This document shows, in pieces, positions 1 to 7,022 of a stretch of DNA of 16,624 bases. Position 1 is the first letter of the stretch, and each line of letters begins with the position of its first letter. The DNA lies in the NCBI GenBank assembly GCA_025061935.1, contig JANWZY010000022.1:1-16624 (forward strand), written 5' to 3'. Origin of the DNA: Verrucomicrobiia bacterium. Lineage in GTDB: Bacteria > Verrucomicrobiota > Verrucomicrobiia > Limisphaerales > DTLC01. The notes under the pieces were generated by a model. That model was given only the letters and a program-made list of their open reading frames with translations, did not search any database and had not been told where the DNA came from. The position numbers and the translations under genes are program-made.

Positions 1-565
1 CCTGCCGGGGGTAGTAGTAGAGTGCGATTGCGCAAACGGTGCCGGTCGGGTTTTTTGGCTTTTCCTCGAAGTATGTGATCCTGCCGTCTGGCCCGAGCGT
101 GAGGGCATTGTATTTTTTGGCCTGCTCGAGGCTGCGCACGTCATAGACACCGACCACAGGGCCGTCCTTGGAGCGCGCGAACCTGACGAACCCGTCCAAC
201 TTTTCGCTGAACAGGTTATCACCAGCAACAACGAGCAAGTCGTCATCTAGTTTTTCGGCACAAATGACAAAGTGCATGTCGCCGATCGCACCGAGTTTAT
301 TGCTGTCGTCGGTCGAGCCATCGTTTAGAATTTTGAGGCTGGTGCGTGCGGCACCCCGCTTTGTCACGAGCCACTGGTGGAACTGGTCGGCGAACCGCGC
401 GTTTGTCACTATGTAAATTGTGTCCAGGTTTTCGACCGTGCTGATACTGTCCAGCACGTATTCAATCATCGGCCTGCCCGCCACGGGCAGGAGCGGTTTC
501 GGCGTGGTCAACGTTAGCGGATACAAACGTGTCGCGTACCCTGCTGCGAGCACAAGCGCTTTCAT
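1..565 (-). CDS. Sugar-phosphate nucleotidyltransferase, 3' part missing at window edge
   Basis: The reading frame runs from an ATG at 565 leftwards off the window, giving 188 visible codons. The N-terminus MKALVLAAGYATRLYPLT is the nucleotide-binding loop of the NTP_transferase family, followed by the conserved TPKPLLPV (lysine about residue 23) that contacts the triphosphate. VAGDNLF (about 113-119) carries the metal-binding Asp of the GDN/GDG motif, and FEEKPKNP (about 166-173) is the sugar-phosphate-binding stretch seen in glucose-1-phosphate thymidylyl- and uridylyltransferases. By family, the enzyme couples a sugar 1-phosphate to an NTP, releasing pyrophosphate, to make a nucleotide sugar for cell-surface polysaccharide. 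The base and sugar used cannot be read from this part. It starts 33 bases after ptsI on the same strand, so co-transcription is likely. No clear Shine-Dalgarno sequence precedes the ATG. The C-terminal half is not visible. Confidence 0.88.
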   Translation of the reverse strand, partial: MKALVLAAGYATRLYPLTLTTPKPLLPVAGRPMIEYVLDSISTVENLDTIYIVTNARFADQFHQWLVTKRGAARTSLKILNDGSTDDSNKLGAIGDMHFVICAEKLDDDLLVVAGDNLFSEKLDGFVRFARSKDGPVVGVYDVRSLEQAKKYNALTLGPDGRITYFEEKPKNPTGTVCAIALYYYPRQ

Positions 566-598
566 TGTTCTGCAAGATATGGTGGCTTATACGGATTG

Positions 599-2410
599 TT
601 AATGTGATTGAGAATTTGACTGGTTAGGCGTGCCGGTCCGTATTTCGAGTAATTGCGGCGCGACCCGCGCAAGTAGCTGCTGCGCGCGGGCCAAAACCGC
701 GCTCGCCGAGTCACTGCTGAGCGCGAACTCGGCCAGCTCACGTGCCTCGCTCAGTTTAATTGACCTGATAAGGTACTTGACCTGGGGCACCAATGCCGGT
801 GCCGCGCTAAGCTCGTCCACACCCAACCCGAGCAAAAGCGGCACAAGCACGGGGTCGCCAGCCATTTCGCCGCACACACTAACAGCGATGTTATGTGCAT
901 GCGCCGCGTCCACAGTCAGCTTTATCAGCCGCGCAATTGCCGGATGCGTCGGCTCGTACAGATGTGCCACGCGCTCGTTCGTGCGGTCTGCGGCAATCGC
1001 GTACTGAATGAGGTCATTGGTGCCGATACTGAAAAACTTGAGCCGCTTCGCCAAGGCGTCGGCAACGAGCGCAGCCGACGGCGTTTCGATCATGCCCCCG
1101 ACCTCGATGTTTTCGTCGAATGGCAGCCCTTCGGCGCGCAGCTCGGCTTTGCATTTCTCCACAAGCGCGTTCGCCTGATCAACCTCGTCCGGGCTCGAAA
1201 TCATCGGGTACATCATCTTGACCTTTCCGTGCGCGCTGGCCCGGAGAATGGCGCGCAGTTGGACGCGGAACACGTCCGGGCGCTGCAAACAGAACCGGAT
1301 GGCGCGCCACCCGAGGAACGGATTTATCTCGGGTGCAAGATCGAGATGCGACACGAATTTATCGCCGCCCAGATCGAGTGTACGAATCACGACCGGGCGC
1401 GCCCCGAGCGCAGCTACTGCCTGCCGGTACGAAGTGTATTGTTCCTCCTCGGACGGCAAGCTCTCCCGGTTGATGAACAGGTACTCGGTCCTGAACAGGC
1501 CCACCCCTTCTGCCCCGGCGGCTAGCGCGCACTCGGCGTCACCCGGCCGCTCGATGTTCGCTAAGAGCGGAATGCGTTTCCCGTCTAGGGTCACCGCCGG
1601 CAACGGCACGACCTCGCGCAGCCGTTCCTCGAGTGTGGCTTTTCTGCGTGCCAGTTGGCCGTACTCGAACAGCGTCTGGTCTGAAGGATTGACAACGATC
1701 ACGCCGTTGTAGCCGTCCAGGAGCGCGTCGTCACCCGAGACAAGCTCATCAGTAATTGTCTTCAGCCCGACAACTGCAGGAATGCGCAACGACCGCGCCA
1801 TGATCGCCGCATGCGACGTCTGGCTCCCTATGTCAGTGGCGAATCCCAGCACCACATTTCTGTCCAGTTGCGCCGTAATGGACGCGCTCAGGTCATGCGC
1901 AACCAGAATGCACGGCTCCGTTAGCTGGCGCAGCTCGGCTTCGCTGTGCCTGCCCAGCAAGTTGTTAAGTACGCGTGCAGTGACATCGCGTATGTCCGCG
2001 GCGCGCTCGCGCAAGAACTCGTCCGGCACTTTCGACAATGCGTCGCAATACTTGGTTACCGCCGTGTGGAACGCGAATTCCGCGTTCAGGCCTTCATCCT
2101 TGATGAGCCGCGACACTTCGTTGAGCAGGGCCGTGTCCTGCAGGATCAACAGGTGCGCATCAAAAATGCTTGCTTCTTGGAGGCCTATGCTGGATGCGAC
2201 CTTTTGTTGTATCTCGAGCACCTGCCGCATCGTTTCGGCCAGGGCGCGTTCCAACCGCTCGATCTCGGCGGGGATTTCGTCCTGGCCGAGCTGGCGCTTC
2301 GGCACATGCGGCGCACCTTTGCCGAGCACAAAAACCTTGCCCCGACAGACCCCGCCCGAGGCAGGTATGCCGCGATAAACCTTCTCGCCCTTATGCGGCG
2401 GCGTGTGCAT
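599..2410 (-). CDS. ptsI: Phosphoenolpyruvate-protein phosphotransferase (PTS enzyme I)
   Basis: This 603-residue protein, slightly longer than the usual 570-580, takes the phosphate of PEP onto a histidine and passes it to HPr or NPr in the cytoplasm. The N-terminal domain begins VYRGIPASGG. The phosphohistidine loop GSQTSHAAIMARSL places the catalytic His at residue 200 (codon 1811-1813). The C-terminal PEP-binding barrel shows GLFRTEYLF (Arg about 307), RTLDLGGDK (about 343-351), GGMIETPSA (Glu about 442) and VCGEMAGD with the proton-donor Cys at 513 (codon 872-874). All key residues are present, so it should be active. E. coli has Arg two positions before TSH's first residue region (GGRTSH) where this protein has Gln (GSQTSH). 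No HPr, EIIA or permease gene lies in the window, so the partner is encoded elsewhere. It is divergent from the PfkB-type kinase and sits upstream of the nucleotidyltransferase on the same strand. Confidence 0.96.
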   Translation of the reverse strand: MHTPPHKGEKVYRGIPASGGVCRGKVFVLGKGAPHVPKRQLGQDEIPAEIERLERALAETMRQVLEIQQKVASSIGLQEASIFDAHLLILQDTALLNEVSRLIKDEGLNAEFAFHTAVTKYCDALSKVPDEFLRERAADIRDVTARVLNNLLGRHSEAELRQLTEPCILVAHDLSASITAQLDRNVVLGFATDIGSQTSHAAIMARSLRIPAVVGLKTITDELVSGDDALLDGYNGVIVVNPSDQTLFEYGQLARRKATLEERLREVVPLPAVTLDGKRIPLLANIERPGDAECALAAGAEGVGLFRTEYLFINRESLPSEEEQYTSYRQAVAALGARPVVIRTLDLGGDKFVSHLDLAPEINPFLGWRAIRFCLQRPDVFRVQLRAILRASAHGKVKMMYPMISSPDEVDQANALVEKCKAELRAEGLPFDENIEVGGMIETPSAALVADALAKRLKFFSIGTNDLIQYAIAADRTNERVAHLYEPTHPAIARLIKLTVDAAHAHNIAVSVCGEMAGDPVLVPLLLGLGVDELSAAPALVPQVKYLIRSIKLSEARELAEFALSSDSASAVLARAQQLLARVAPQLLEIRTGTPNQSNSQSH

Positions 2411-2581
2411 GGCTCACCATTACCCGGAACGCAGCGCGCTTGAAAAGTCTCTTTTGCAAAAAAACCTTGCTTTTCGTCCGTGAATACCCATTCTTTGAAA
2501 TCCACGAGAACTTTTCGGCAACTTGGGCCTGCGCGCGCAACCGGAGCGCAGGGGTAAAGCTCAAACAAAATCAAGCACAAC
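2411..2581. promoter_or_regulatory. Divergent intergenic region between ptsI and the PfkB-type kinase
   Basis: These 171 bases separate two genes that start away from each other, so promoters for both should lie here. A TTGAAA near 2494 is a possible -35 word on the plus strand, but no convincing -10 box follows at normal spacing. An A-run and T-run around 2456-2475 form an AT-rich patch in otherwise GC-rich DNA. Neither flanking gene has a clear Shine-Dalgarno sequence. The regulatory role is inferred from position only. Confidence 0.4.
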
Positions 2582-3631
2582 ATGAAAGCCAAAAGCGCAT
2601 CTGAGCGACGCGGTTTGCTTGTCGGCGGGAATTGGATCGTTGACCGGATCAAAATCATAGATGCCTATCCCCAACCCGAGCAGTTGGCGAACATACGCGC
2701 TGAAACGCAGGGCACGGGCGGCGCTGCCTACAACGTGCTGATCGCATTGGCCAAGCTGGGGGCGCCGTTCCCGCTGCACGGCGCCGGACTTGTCGGCAAA
2801 GACGAAGCCGGCAAGGGGATAATCGAGAATTGCAAAAAACACAAGATCGACGTGCGCTTCTTGCGCGCCACGCCGAAAGCTCAGACCGCGTACACAGATG
2901 TAATGACCGAGCAGCAGACCGGGCGGCGCACATTTTTCCACTGGCGCGGCGCGAACGCGCTGTGGGACGGCTCAGACATCGATTTCAAAAAACTCAAGGC
3001 GCGCATGTTCCACCTCGGTTATTTGTTGCTCCTGGACGCGCTGGATGCGCCTGACAAAAAGTACGGGACCAGAGCAGCGGCGCTCCTGGCCAAAGCGCAG
3101 GAGGCCGGACTCAAAACGAGCATTGACGTTGTGAGCGAAAACAGCGACAGGTTTGTACAAATTGTGCTGCCTGCTTTGAAGTTCGTTGACTACTGCATTC
3201 TGAACGAGTTCGAAGCGAGTAAGATCACCGGGTTCAAAATCCGCGACGCAAATGGCCAGATAGACCCGGTAGCCGTGCGGCACGCCGCCGGCGCGCTATT
3301 GCAGCAGGGCGCGCGCGAGTTGGTCGTGATCCACTACCCCGAGGGCGCATTCGCGCGCACGCGCAAGGGCGAAGACGTCTGGCAAGCAGCACTCAAACTG
3401 CCGCAGAATTACATAGCCGGAACCGCAGGTGCGGGCGACGCGTTCTGCGCCGGCGTGCTGATGGGCCTGCACGAGGGCTGGAAACTCCAGCAGTGCCTGT
3501 TGACCGGCGTGTGCGTCGCAGCAGCATGCTTGGCGGACGCCACCTGCACTGGCGGCATCAAACCTCTAGCTGCTTGCATGGCGCTCGCGAAAAAATTCGG
3601 GTTCCAACCGCCTGTCGAAAAAGGCGATTAG
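2582..3631 (+). CDS. PfkB/ribokinase-family carbohydrate kinase
   Basis: This 349-residue cytoplasmic kinase belongs to the PfkB family, which phosphorylates sugars or nucleosides with ATP. The first family signature is seen at GTGGAAYNVLIALAKLG (about residues 44-60), followed by GLVGKDEAG (69-77). The second signature, GTAGAGDAFCAGVL (280-293), contains the anion hole and the catalytic base Asp286. The substrate-contacting lid around 95-130 (TAYTDVMTEQQTGRRTFFHWRGAN) keeps the R-T-F-F-H-x-R-G-A-N pattern found in many sugar kinases of this group. The exact substrate (ribose, fructose, adenosine or another) cannot be decided. The N-terminal ten residues are extra and polar, so a slightly later start is possible. 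It is divergent from ptsI, and its stop lies 22 bases from the end of the converging ATP-grasp gene. No terminator hairpin is evident in that gap. Confidence 0.9.
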   Translation: MKAKSASERRGLLVGGNWIVDRIKIIDAYPQPEQLANIRAETQGTGGAAYNVLIALAKLGAPFPLHGAGLVGKDEAGKGIIENCKKHKIDVRFLRATPKAQTAYTDVMTEQQTGRRTFFHWRGANALWDGSDIDFKKLKARMFHLGYLLLLDALDAPDKKYGTRAAALLAKAQEAGLKTSIDVVSENSDRFVQIVLPALKFVDYCILNEFEASKITGFKIRDANGQIDPVAVRHAAGALLQQGARELVVIHYPEGAFARTRKGEDVWQAALKLPQNYIAGTAGAGDAFCAGVLMGLHEGWKLQQCLLTGVCVAAACLADATCTGGIKPLAACMALAKKFGFQPPVEKGD

Positions 3632-3653
3632 GCACCCGCACAACCTGGCCGGC

Positions 3654-4862
3654 CTACCCGGGCCATGCCCGAATCCCCACTGGCCGGCGGCGAACGATCC
3701 AGCGACGCCAGCCGCGTATAACTTGTCTAACAAACGGGCGCAAATCCGCAGGATCGAAGTCTCCGAATACCTTGTGCTGCGCGCGGTACGGGCGCAGTTT
3801 CTCTTCCCAAGAATACTGCCGGCCGTCCTTGTGAAGGAACGTGTAGTAAAGGTCTGGCAGCAGCTCGATCCACCACACGCCGACACGCGCACGCGGCGCG
3901 GGGCCGGCTCCGCCCAGCACCAAATCCGCGTAGATCAGTTCCGGGAAATTCACCCCTGCCGCAGTAGCTAAAAGACCTGGACGCGTAACTCGAACATTGA
4001 CTTCGATCAACTTGAGTTTCTTGTCACGTGGGTCGCGCTTGAACTTGAACGAAGCGAAGCCGCGATAGTCGCGAAGCTTGTGCAGCAACCGTTCGGCCAA
4101 CTCTTCTGCTTCCGGGTTACTCGCCACCGAATAGCCGGCACGCATGACCCCGAACCCGGGCGGATGCTGGCGAAACTTGTTATGTGGGAAACGCGCCAAC
4201 AATCCACCGTTCCGGCTTACGTAAATGTCGAGCCGCTCCAGCAACGCGTCAGGACCGGGAATGACCTCCTGCAATAAAAACGGTTGACCAGCATCACGCA
4301 TCAGCACTTTGAGCGCTTCCAAGGCAGGCTCGTCCTTGGCCAAAAACCCTTTCACCCCGAACCGGCGCATAAACCGCTCGCTCCGAACCGGTTTGACCCA
4401 CAACGGGAAATCCAAAACCGCTTTGGCCGCGAGCTCCGTCGCGCACGGATCCACACGGACCGAACGCGGCACGGGCACACCCGCAGATTCAGCCAACACT
4501 TGCAGGCGGTCTTTCTCCAAAAATTCGCGCACCAAGTCCCACGGGCCGATCCCTACCCGATAAACCTTTTCGAGCGCTTCGCGGTGCTTGCTCAGCGCCG
4601 CAGCCATAAAATCGCCCGCAGGCAGCAGCAGTGCGCCTTCCCACGCAGGCGCCTGGGCCAACAAAAACTCAACAAATGCCTCCTCCTCGGTACCCGGATG
4701 CGGGCATATCCGCCGAACATCCGCGTACCGTGAGTGCCATCCCATCTCACCCGGTACCGCGCTGAGGGCGATCCGCTCGATCCCGGGCGTGCGCGCCATC
4801 GCGCGCAGCACTGCCCAACCACCTACCCCGCAACCGATCACCACCACCCCGTTCATGATCAC
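3654..4862 (-). CDS. ATP-grasp domain ligase of unknown substrate, with N-terminal Rossmann-like domain
   Basis: The 402-residue protein opens with VVVIGCGVGGWAVLRAM, a glycine-rich nucleotide-fold loop, and a pre-ATP-grasp domain to about residue 110. The ATP-grasp fold follows. WVKPV supplies the ATP-binding Lys (about 157), LLQEVIPGPD the hinge Glu (about 199), and KLIEVNVR the metal-binding Glu and Asn (about 287 and 289), as in carbamoyl-phosphate-synthase-like ligases. Proteins of this layout activate a carboxylate as an acyl-phosphate and join it to an amine. Some resemble D-aspartate ligases or enzymes of cell-wall and polysaccharide decoration. The substrate is not identifiable here. 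Basic residues dominate the C-terminal tail (RRWIVRRRP), which could lie against a membrane or nucleic acid (inference). The start could also be the third codon (MNGVVVIG), which fits the fold better. It stands alone and converges on the sugar kinase. Confidence 0.78.
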   Translation of the reverse strand: MIMNGVVVIGCGVGGWAVLRAMARTPGIERIALSAVPGEMGWHSRYADVRRICPHPGTEEEAFVEFLLAQAPAWEGALLLPAGDFMAAALSKHREALEKVYRVGIGPWDLVREFLEKDRLQVLAESAGVPVPRSVRVDPCATELAAKAVLDFPLWVKPVRSERFMRRFGVKGFLAKDEPALEALKVLMRDAGQPFLLQEVIPGPDALLERLDIYVSRNGGLLARFPHNKFRQHPPGFGVMRAGYSVASNPEAEELAERLLHKLRDYRGFASFKFKRDPRDKKLKLIEVNVRVTRPGLLATAAGVNFPELIYADLVLGGAGPAPRARVGVWWIELLPDLYYTFLHKDGRQYSWEEKLRPYRAQHKVFGDFDPADLRPFVRQVIRGWRRWIVRRRPVGIRAWPG

Positions 4863-5733
4863 GTGCGCCGACGCACAGGCGGCGCCTCAAAAATACTTGC
4901 GGCGCGCCAACATCGCCTACCCTTCCCTCGCTAAAATGGCAGCGCGCACACACTAAAGCGAGCAACTCCACACCGGGAATTTCGTGCGTTCGCCAGCGGT
5001 CGCAGCGGCAGGTTTGCACCTCCCTACCTGTTCGCCGCACTAAGCTGCGATAGTGACGACGCGCCCGCTAATTGGAGTATAATTTGCCGAACCAACACCA
5101 GTAACTACCCATAAACCTTTTCTAACGTAAAGCCGCATCAAAGTACAGCACAACAAACTCCCCTCGGCGCTCCGGGCCTTTTCTTGCAGCCGAGCTTGGC
5201 CACCATGCCTTTGGCCGAGCATACGTGTCTTTTCATGAAAGCAGGCCGATTCACGCCGTTCTTCTAACAACGCGCCTCTTACGCACACCCGCCAAAAACT
5301 CTCGGCCGGCTTCATCGCTCTGACGTTCCTGACCGAACTCGAATTCTCATTCGGGTCTTTCCACCCCACGCCATTGGCACCACGAGTTACGACCTGCCGC
5401 CCCGACAGACTTAAACTAGCGGCCCCGTATTGCTCCGCGTGGGTGTCGAGCATAACCGCCGCGGGGCACCTGACGAATTTTCCCGAACTGGTCTTGCACG
5501 GGGACGCAAGCCCGAAGCACTACCAGGCGCGCCAGACCCTGGCCATCATGTAAGTGGCGGGTGGCTGGCAGCACCTATGTCCAGATTTGAGTCCAGCAAG
5601 GTAGTAAAAAATTTACCAAGCCCATGGATGCAGTGCGATGCCGACGAATCACACCCCCCATCCATTTTTGGGCAGTGGCCACACCTGCTTGTTGTATCGC
5701 CTTTAGGCTAAGTGGTTCGTGCTCGGGACTATG

Positions 5734-5753
5734 CTTGGGGCATTAGCCCCAGG
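5734..5753. repeat. REP-like hairpin, 8-bp stem, ATTA loop
   Basis: The arms CTTGGGGC and GCCCCAGG pair over eight positions with one G-T wobble around the loop ATTA. The second arm is preceded by ATTA, giving ATTAGCCC. This resembles the ATAGCCC word that begins the better-preserved unit at 6039 and the ATTAGCCC at 5844. It is treated as the first, diverged member of the hairpin cluster. Confidence 0.45.
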
Positions 5754-5848
5754 TTCAGCCCACGCGCTTAAGTGACGGTTAAAAGGCAGCTCCGAAAACT
5801 CCTCGGGGCCTGCGGCAGAAGCTGATAAAACCCATGAAGGAGGATTAG

Positions 5849-5869
5849 CCCCGCTTGTTAAAAGCACGG
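5849..5869 (+). repeat. Degenerate REP-like hairpin after a GGCAGAA word
   Basis: CCCCGCTT and AAGCACGG flank GTTAA and pair at six of eight positions. The left arm is entered through ATTAGCCC, as in other members. A GGCAGAA word lies upstream at 5814-5820, matching the module order (GGCAGA word, then a hairpin) of the 6017-6063 unit, but at a longer distance. This is a weaker, eroded copy. Confidence 0.3.
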
Positions 5870-5897
5870 CCGCGCGCGAATCTGTGAGCAGTGGCTT

Positions 5898-5958
5898 CCA
5901 CGTTTTCACAAACGTGGCTACGGCCACGTCCACGTAGCTGCGCTTGTCAAAGCGCAGC
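5898..5958. repeat. Run of overlapping perfect hairpins with 4-base loops
   Basis: Three stems follow one another. CCACGTTT/AAACGTGG closes loop TCAC at 5898-5917. ACGTGGC/GCCACGT closes loop TACG at 5912-5929, sharing bases with the first, so the two are alternatives. GCTGCGCTT/AAGCGCAGC closes loop GTCA at 5937-5958. A further pairing of GCTACG (5917-5922) with CGTAGC (5933-5938) competes with the others. The mutually exclusive stems could form in DNA or RNA. The 8-9 bp stem with a 4-base loop is the same geometry as the better-defined REP-like units about 100 bases downstream. Confidence 0.55.
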
Positions 5959-6016
5959 CGGGCCAGTGGACTCAGCGTTTTATCGGTGGCGGTTTTGCAC
6001 CTTGTGCGGGACAGTA

Positions 6017-6111
6017 GCGCCTTCAGGCGCGGCAGACCATAGCCCACCACGTCAGTGGTGGGCCAAGGTGCACGCAACCGTACACCAAAGTCCCCTCAGG
6101 GACGGCAGAAC
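6017..6111 (+). repeat. REP-like unit, forward copy
   Basis: This unit has three parts. First is a small hairpin GCGCC-TTCA-GGCGC (6017-6030) followed by GGCAGAC (6031-6037). After 5 bases comes a 9-bp hairpin GCCCACCAC-GTCA-GTGGTGGGC (6042-6063). After 26 further bases comes a second small hairpin GTCCC-CTCA-GGGAC (6090-6103) followed by GGCAGAAC (6104-6111). The same parts occur in the opposite direction at 6312-6221 with spacing matching within one base, so this is a genuine repeat. Layout and size resemble REP/BIME elements that are mobilised by IS200-like REP-associated transposases in other bacteria. No such transposase is in the window. Confidence 0.7.
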
Positions 6112-6160
6112 TGAGTTCCGTACAAATCCACATCCGACGGACAGAAACCTTTGGCTGTTG

Positions 6161-6188
6161 GCCTCGGCTTGCTCTGTTTATCCGAGGC
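6161..6188. repeat. Inverted repeat with 7-bp stem between the two REP-like units
   Basis: GCCTCGG (6161-6167) and CCGAGGC (6182-6188) are perfectly complementary across a 14-base loop. It lies in the centre of the 109-base spacer between the forward and reverse REP-like units. It may be the turn of a larger cruciform or RNA fold, or a remnant of another unit. Confidence 0.4.
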
Positions 6189-6220
6189 TGACCGTTGTTG
6201 CGCCTGCGCTTGAGCACAAT

Positions 6221-6312
6221 TTCTGTCGTCCCTAGCGGGACTTGTCGGTTCGGTGGAGGCATTCCTAAACCCACCGTTTAAACGGTGGGCTAGTGTCTGT
6301 CTCTCTGGCGGG
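6221..6312 (-). repeat. REP-like unit, reverse copy
   Basis: Read on the minus strand from 6312 there is an eroded small hairpin followed by GACAGAC (plus bases 6295-6301). Five bases later comes the perfect 20-base palindrome CCCACCGTTTAAACGGTGGG (6270-6289). After 28 bases a hairpin GTCCC-GCTA-GGGAC (plus 6228-6241) is followed by GACAGAA (6221-6227). Part order and spacings (5 bases, then 28) match the forward copy at 6017-6111 (5, then 27 counted the same way). Together they form a head-to-head inverted pair like a BIME. Confidence 0.7.
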
Positions 6313-6491
6313 CTTAAACTGGCCGGCCTGGCAGTGCTGGGCTGAGGTGCCGTGCACTACTGCCTCGGTACTTGACGAACGATCCCGGATTGAGGCCTGT
6401 GTGTGGCGGAAGCTGGGAGCTCCGTCCCCCGGGTCAAAACCCCTGACAGCCACGGACGCAGCGGGCAAAGGCACGAGCTACGCAAACGATA

Positions 6492-6513
6492 GTCTCCGCA
6501 GAGACGGCAGACC
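6492..6513 (+). repeat. Partial REP-like unit (small hairpin plus GGCAGACC)
   Basis: GTCTC-CGCA-GAGAC (6492-6505) is a perfect 5-bp stem with a 4-base loop, followed directly by GGCAGACC (6506-6513). This is the same first module as at 6017-6037 and 6090-6111. The larger hairpin expected next has decayed; only GATAG (6519-6523) recalls its leading word. Confidence 0.5.
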
Positions 6514-7022
6514 AAACCGATAGATGTCCCGAGCGATTACGTACCGGTTCAGTGCCTCGGTCAGTGCCAGCTCTACGATGTGGCAAAATGCGCCGGGCCA
6601 AGCCCAGTCGATTCGGCCTGAGCGGCTCGACAGTATCAAGCTTTGCGCGCGCGTGCAGCTTACGGCGCAGCACGGAGTCACAACTCCATTAAATCCGTGC
6701 AATCGCTACCGTGATGCACATAGATTCAGTGCCACGCACTAGGCCGAGGCGAGCACATCCAGAGAATAAATTGGCTTGCCCACGGACGCTTGCCGGCAGC
6801 CATGAGTCTCTCGAACCTGTACGGCACACCAAAGTTGTTTATGGGGCTTTTGCAAGTCGCCGCTGGCAGTTGGTGCATCTGGCCGAAGCTGGGTCCTGAC
6901 GGAAGAAGCGCTTTGCTGTCGCACGAACGCGGCTGCTTACGCTGCGCTGGGGGATCAGTGCCCATGCTCAGCCACAAACGCGGCCGCGCCGGCAAAATTG
7001 GGAAGGCGTAGGCTGTTCGGGC

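Larger units (their letters stand above)
4863..7022. other. Gene-poor tract of about 2.16 kb with many short hairpins
   Basis: No reading frame here has a recognisable domain. The longest (5040-5453 minus, 137 codons) shows no family features and an arginine-, serine- and cysteine-rich composition typical of chance translation. The left part (4863-5700) is mostly featureless apart from a TATAAT at 5078-5083 and small inverted repeats (for example 5493-5510). The middle (about 5730-6515) holds a dense set of hairpins annotated separately. The right part (6520-7022) has a few more, such as 6674-6687 (5-bp stem, CACA loop) and the palindrome CGCGGCCGCG near 6980. The tract separates two minus-strand genes. 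It may be decayed mobile or repeat DNA, or may encode a structured RNA; the sequence alone does not decide. Confidence 0.6.

Noticed and set aside
893..1525. 210-codon plus-strand frame inside ptsI
   Set aside because: It is antisense to a complete enzyme I with both catalytic residues, and no domain is recognisable.
5040..5453. 137-codon minus-strand frame in the gene-free tract
   Set aside because: No family motif, no ribosome site and a composition like translated non-coding DNA. Not reported as a gene.
5461..5560. GGGGACGCAAGCCC, reminiscent of the core of a c-di-GMP-I (GEMM) riboswitch
   Set aside because: The matching GNRA-capped first hairpin and the tetraloop receptor are missing, and no gene follows in the right place.
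5700..5765. tRNA-like segment with GGTTCAGCC
   Set aside because: No acceptor stem or anticodon arm can be drawn; the local pairing is better explained by the CTTGGGGC hairpin.
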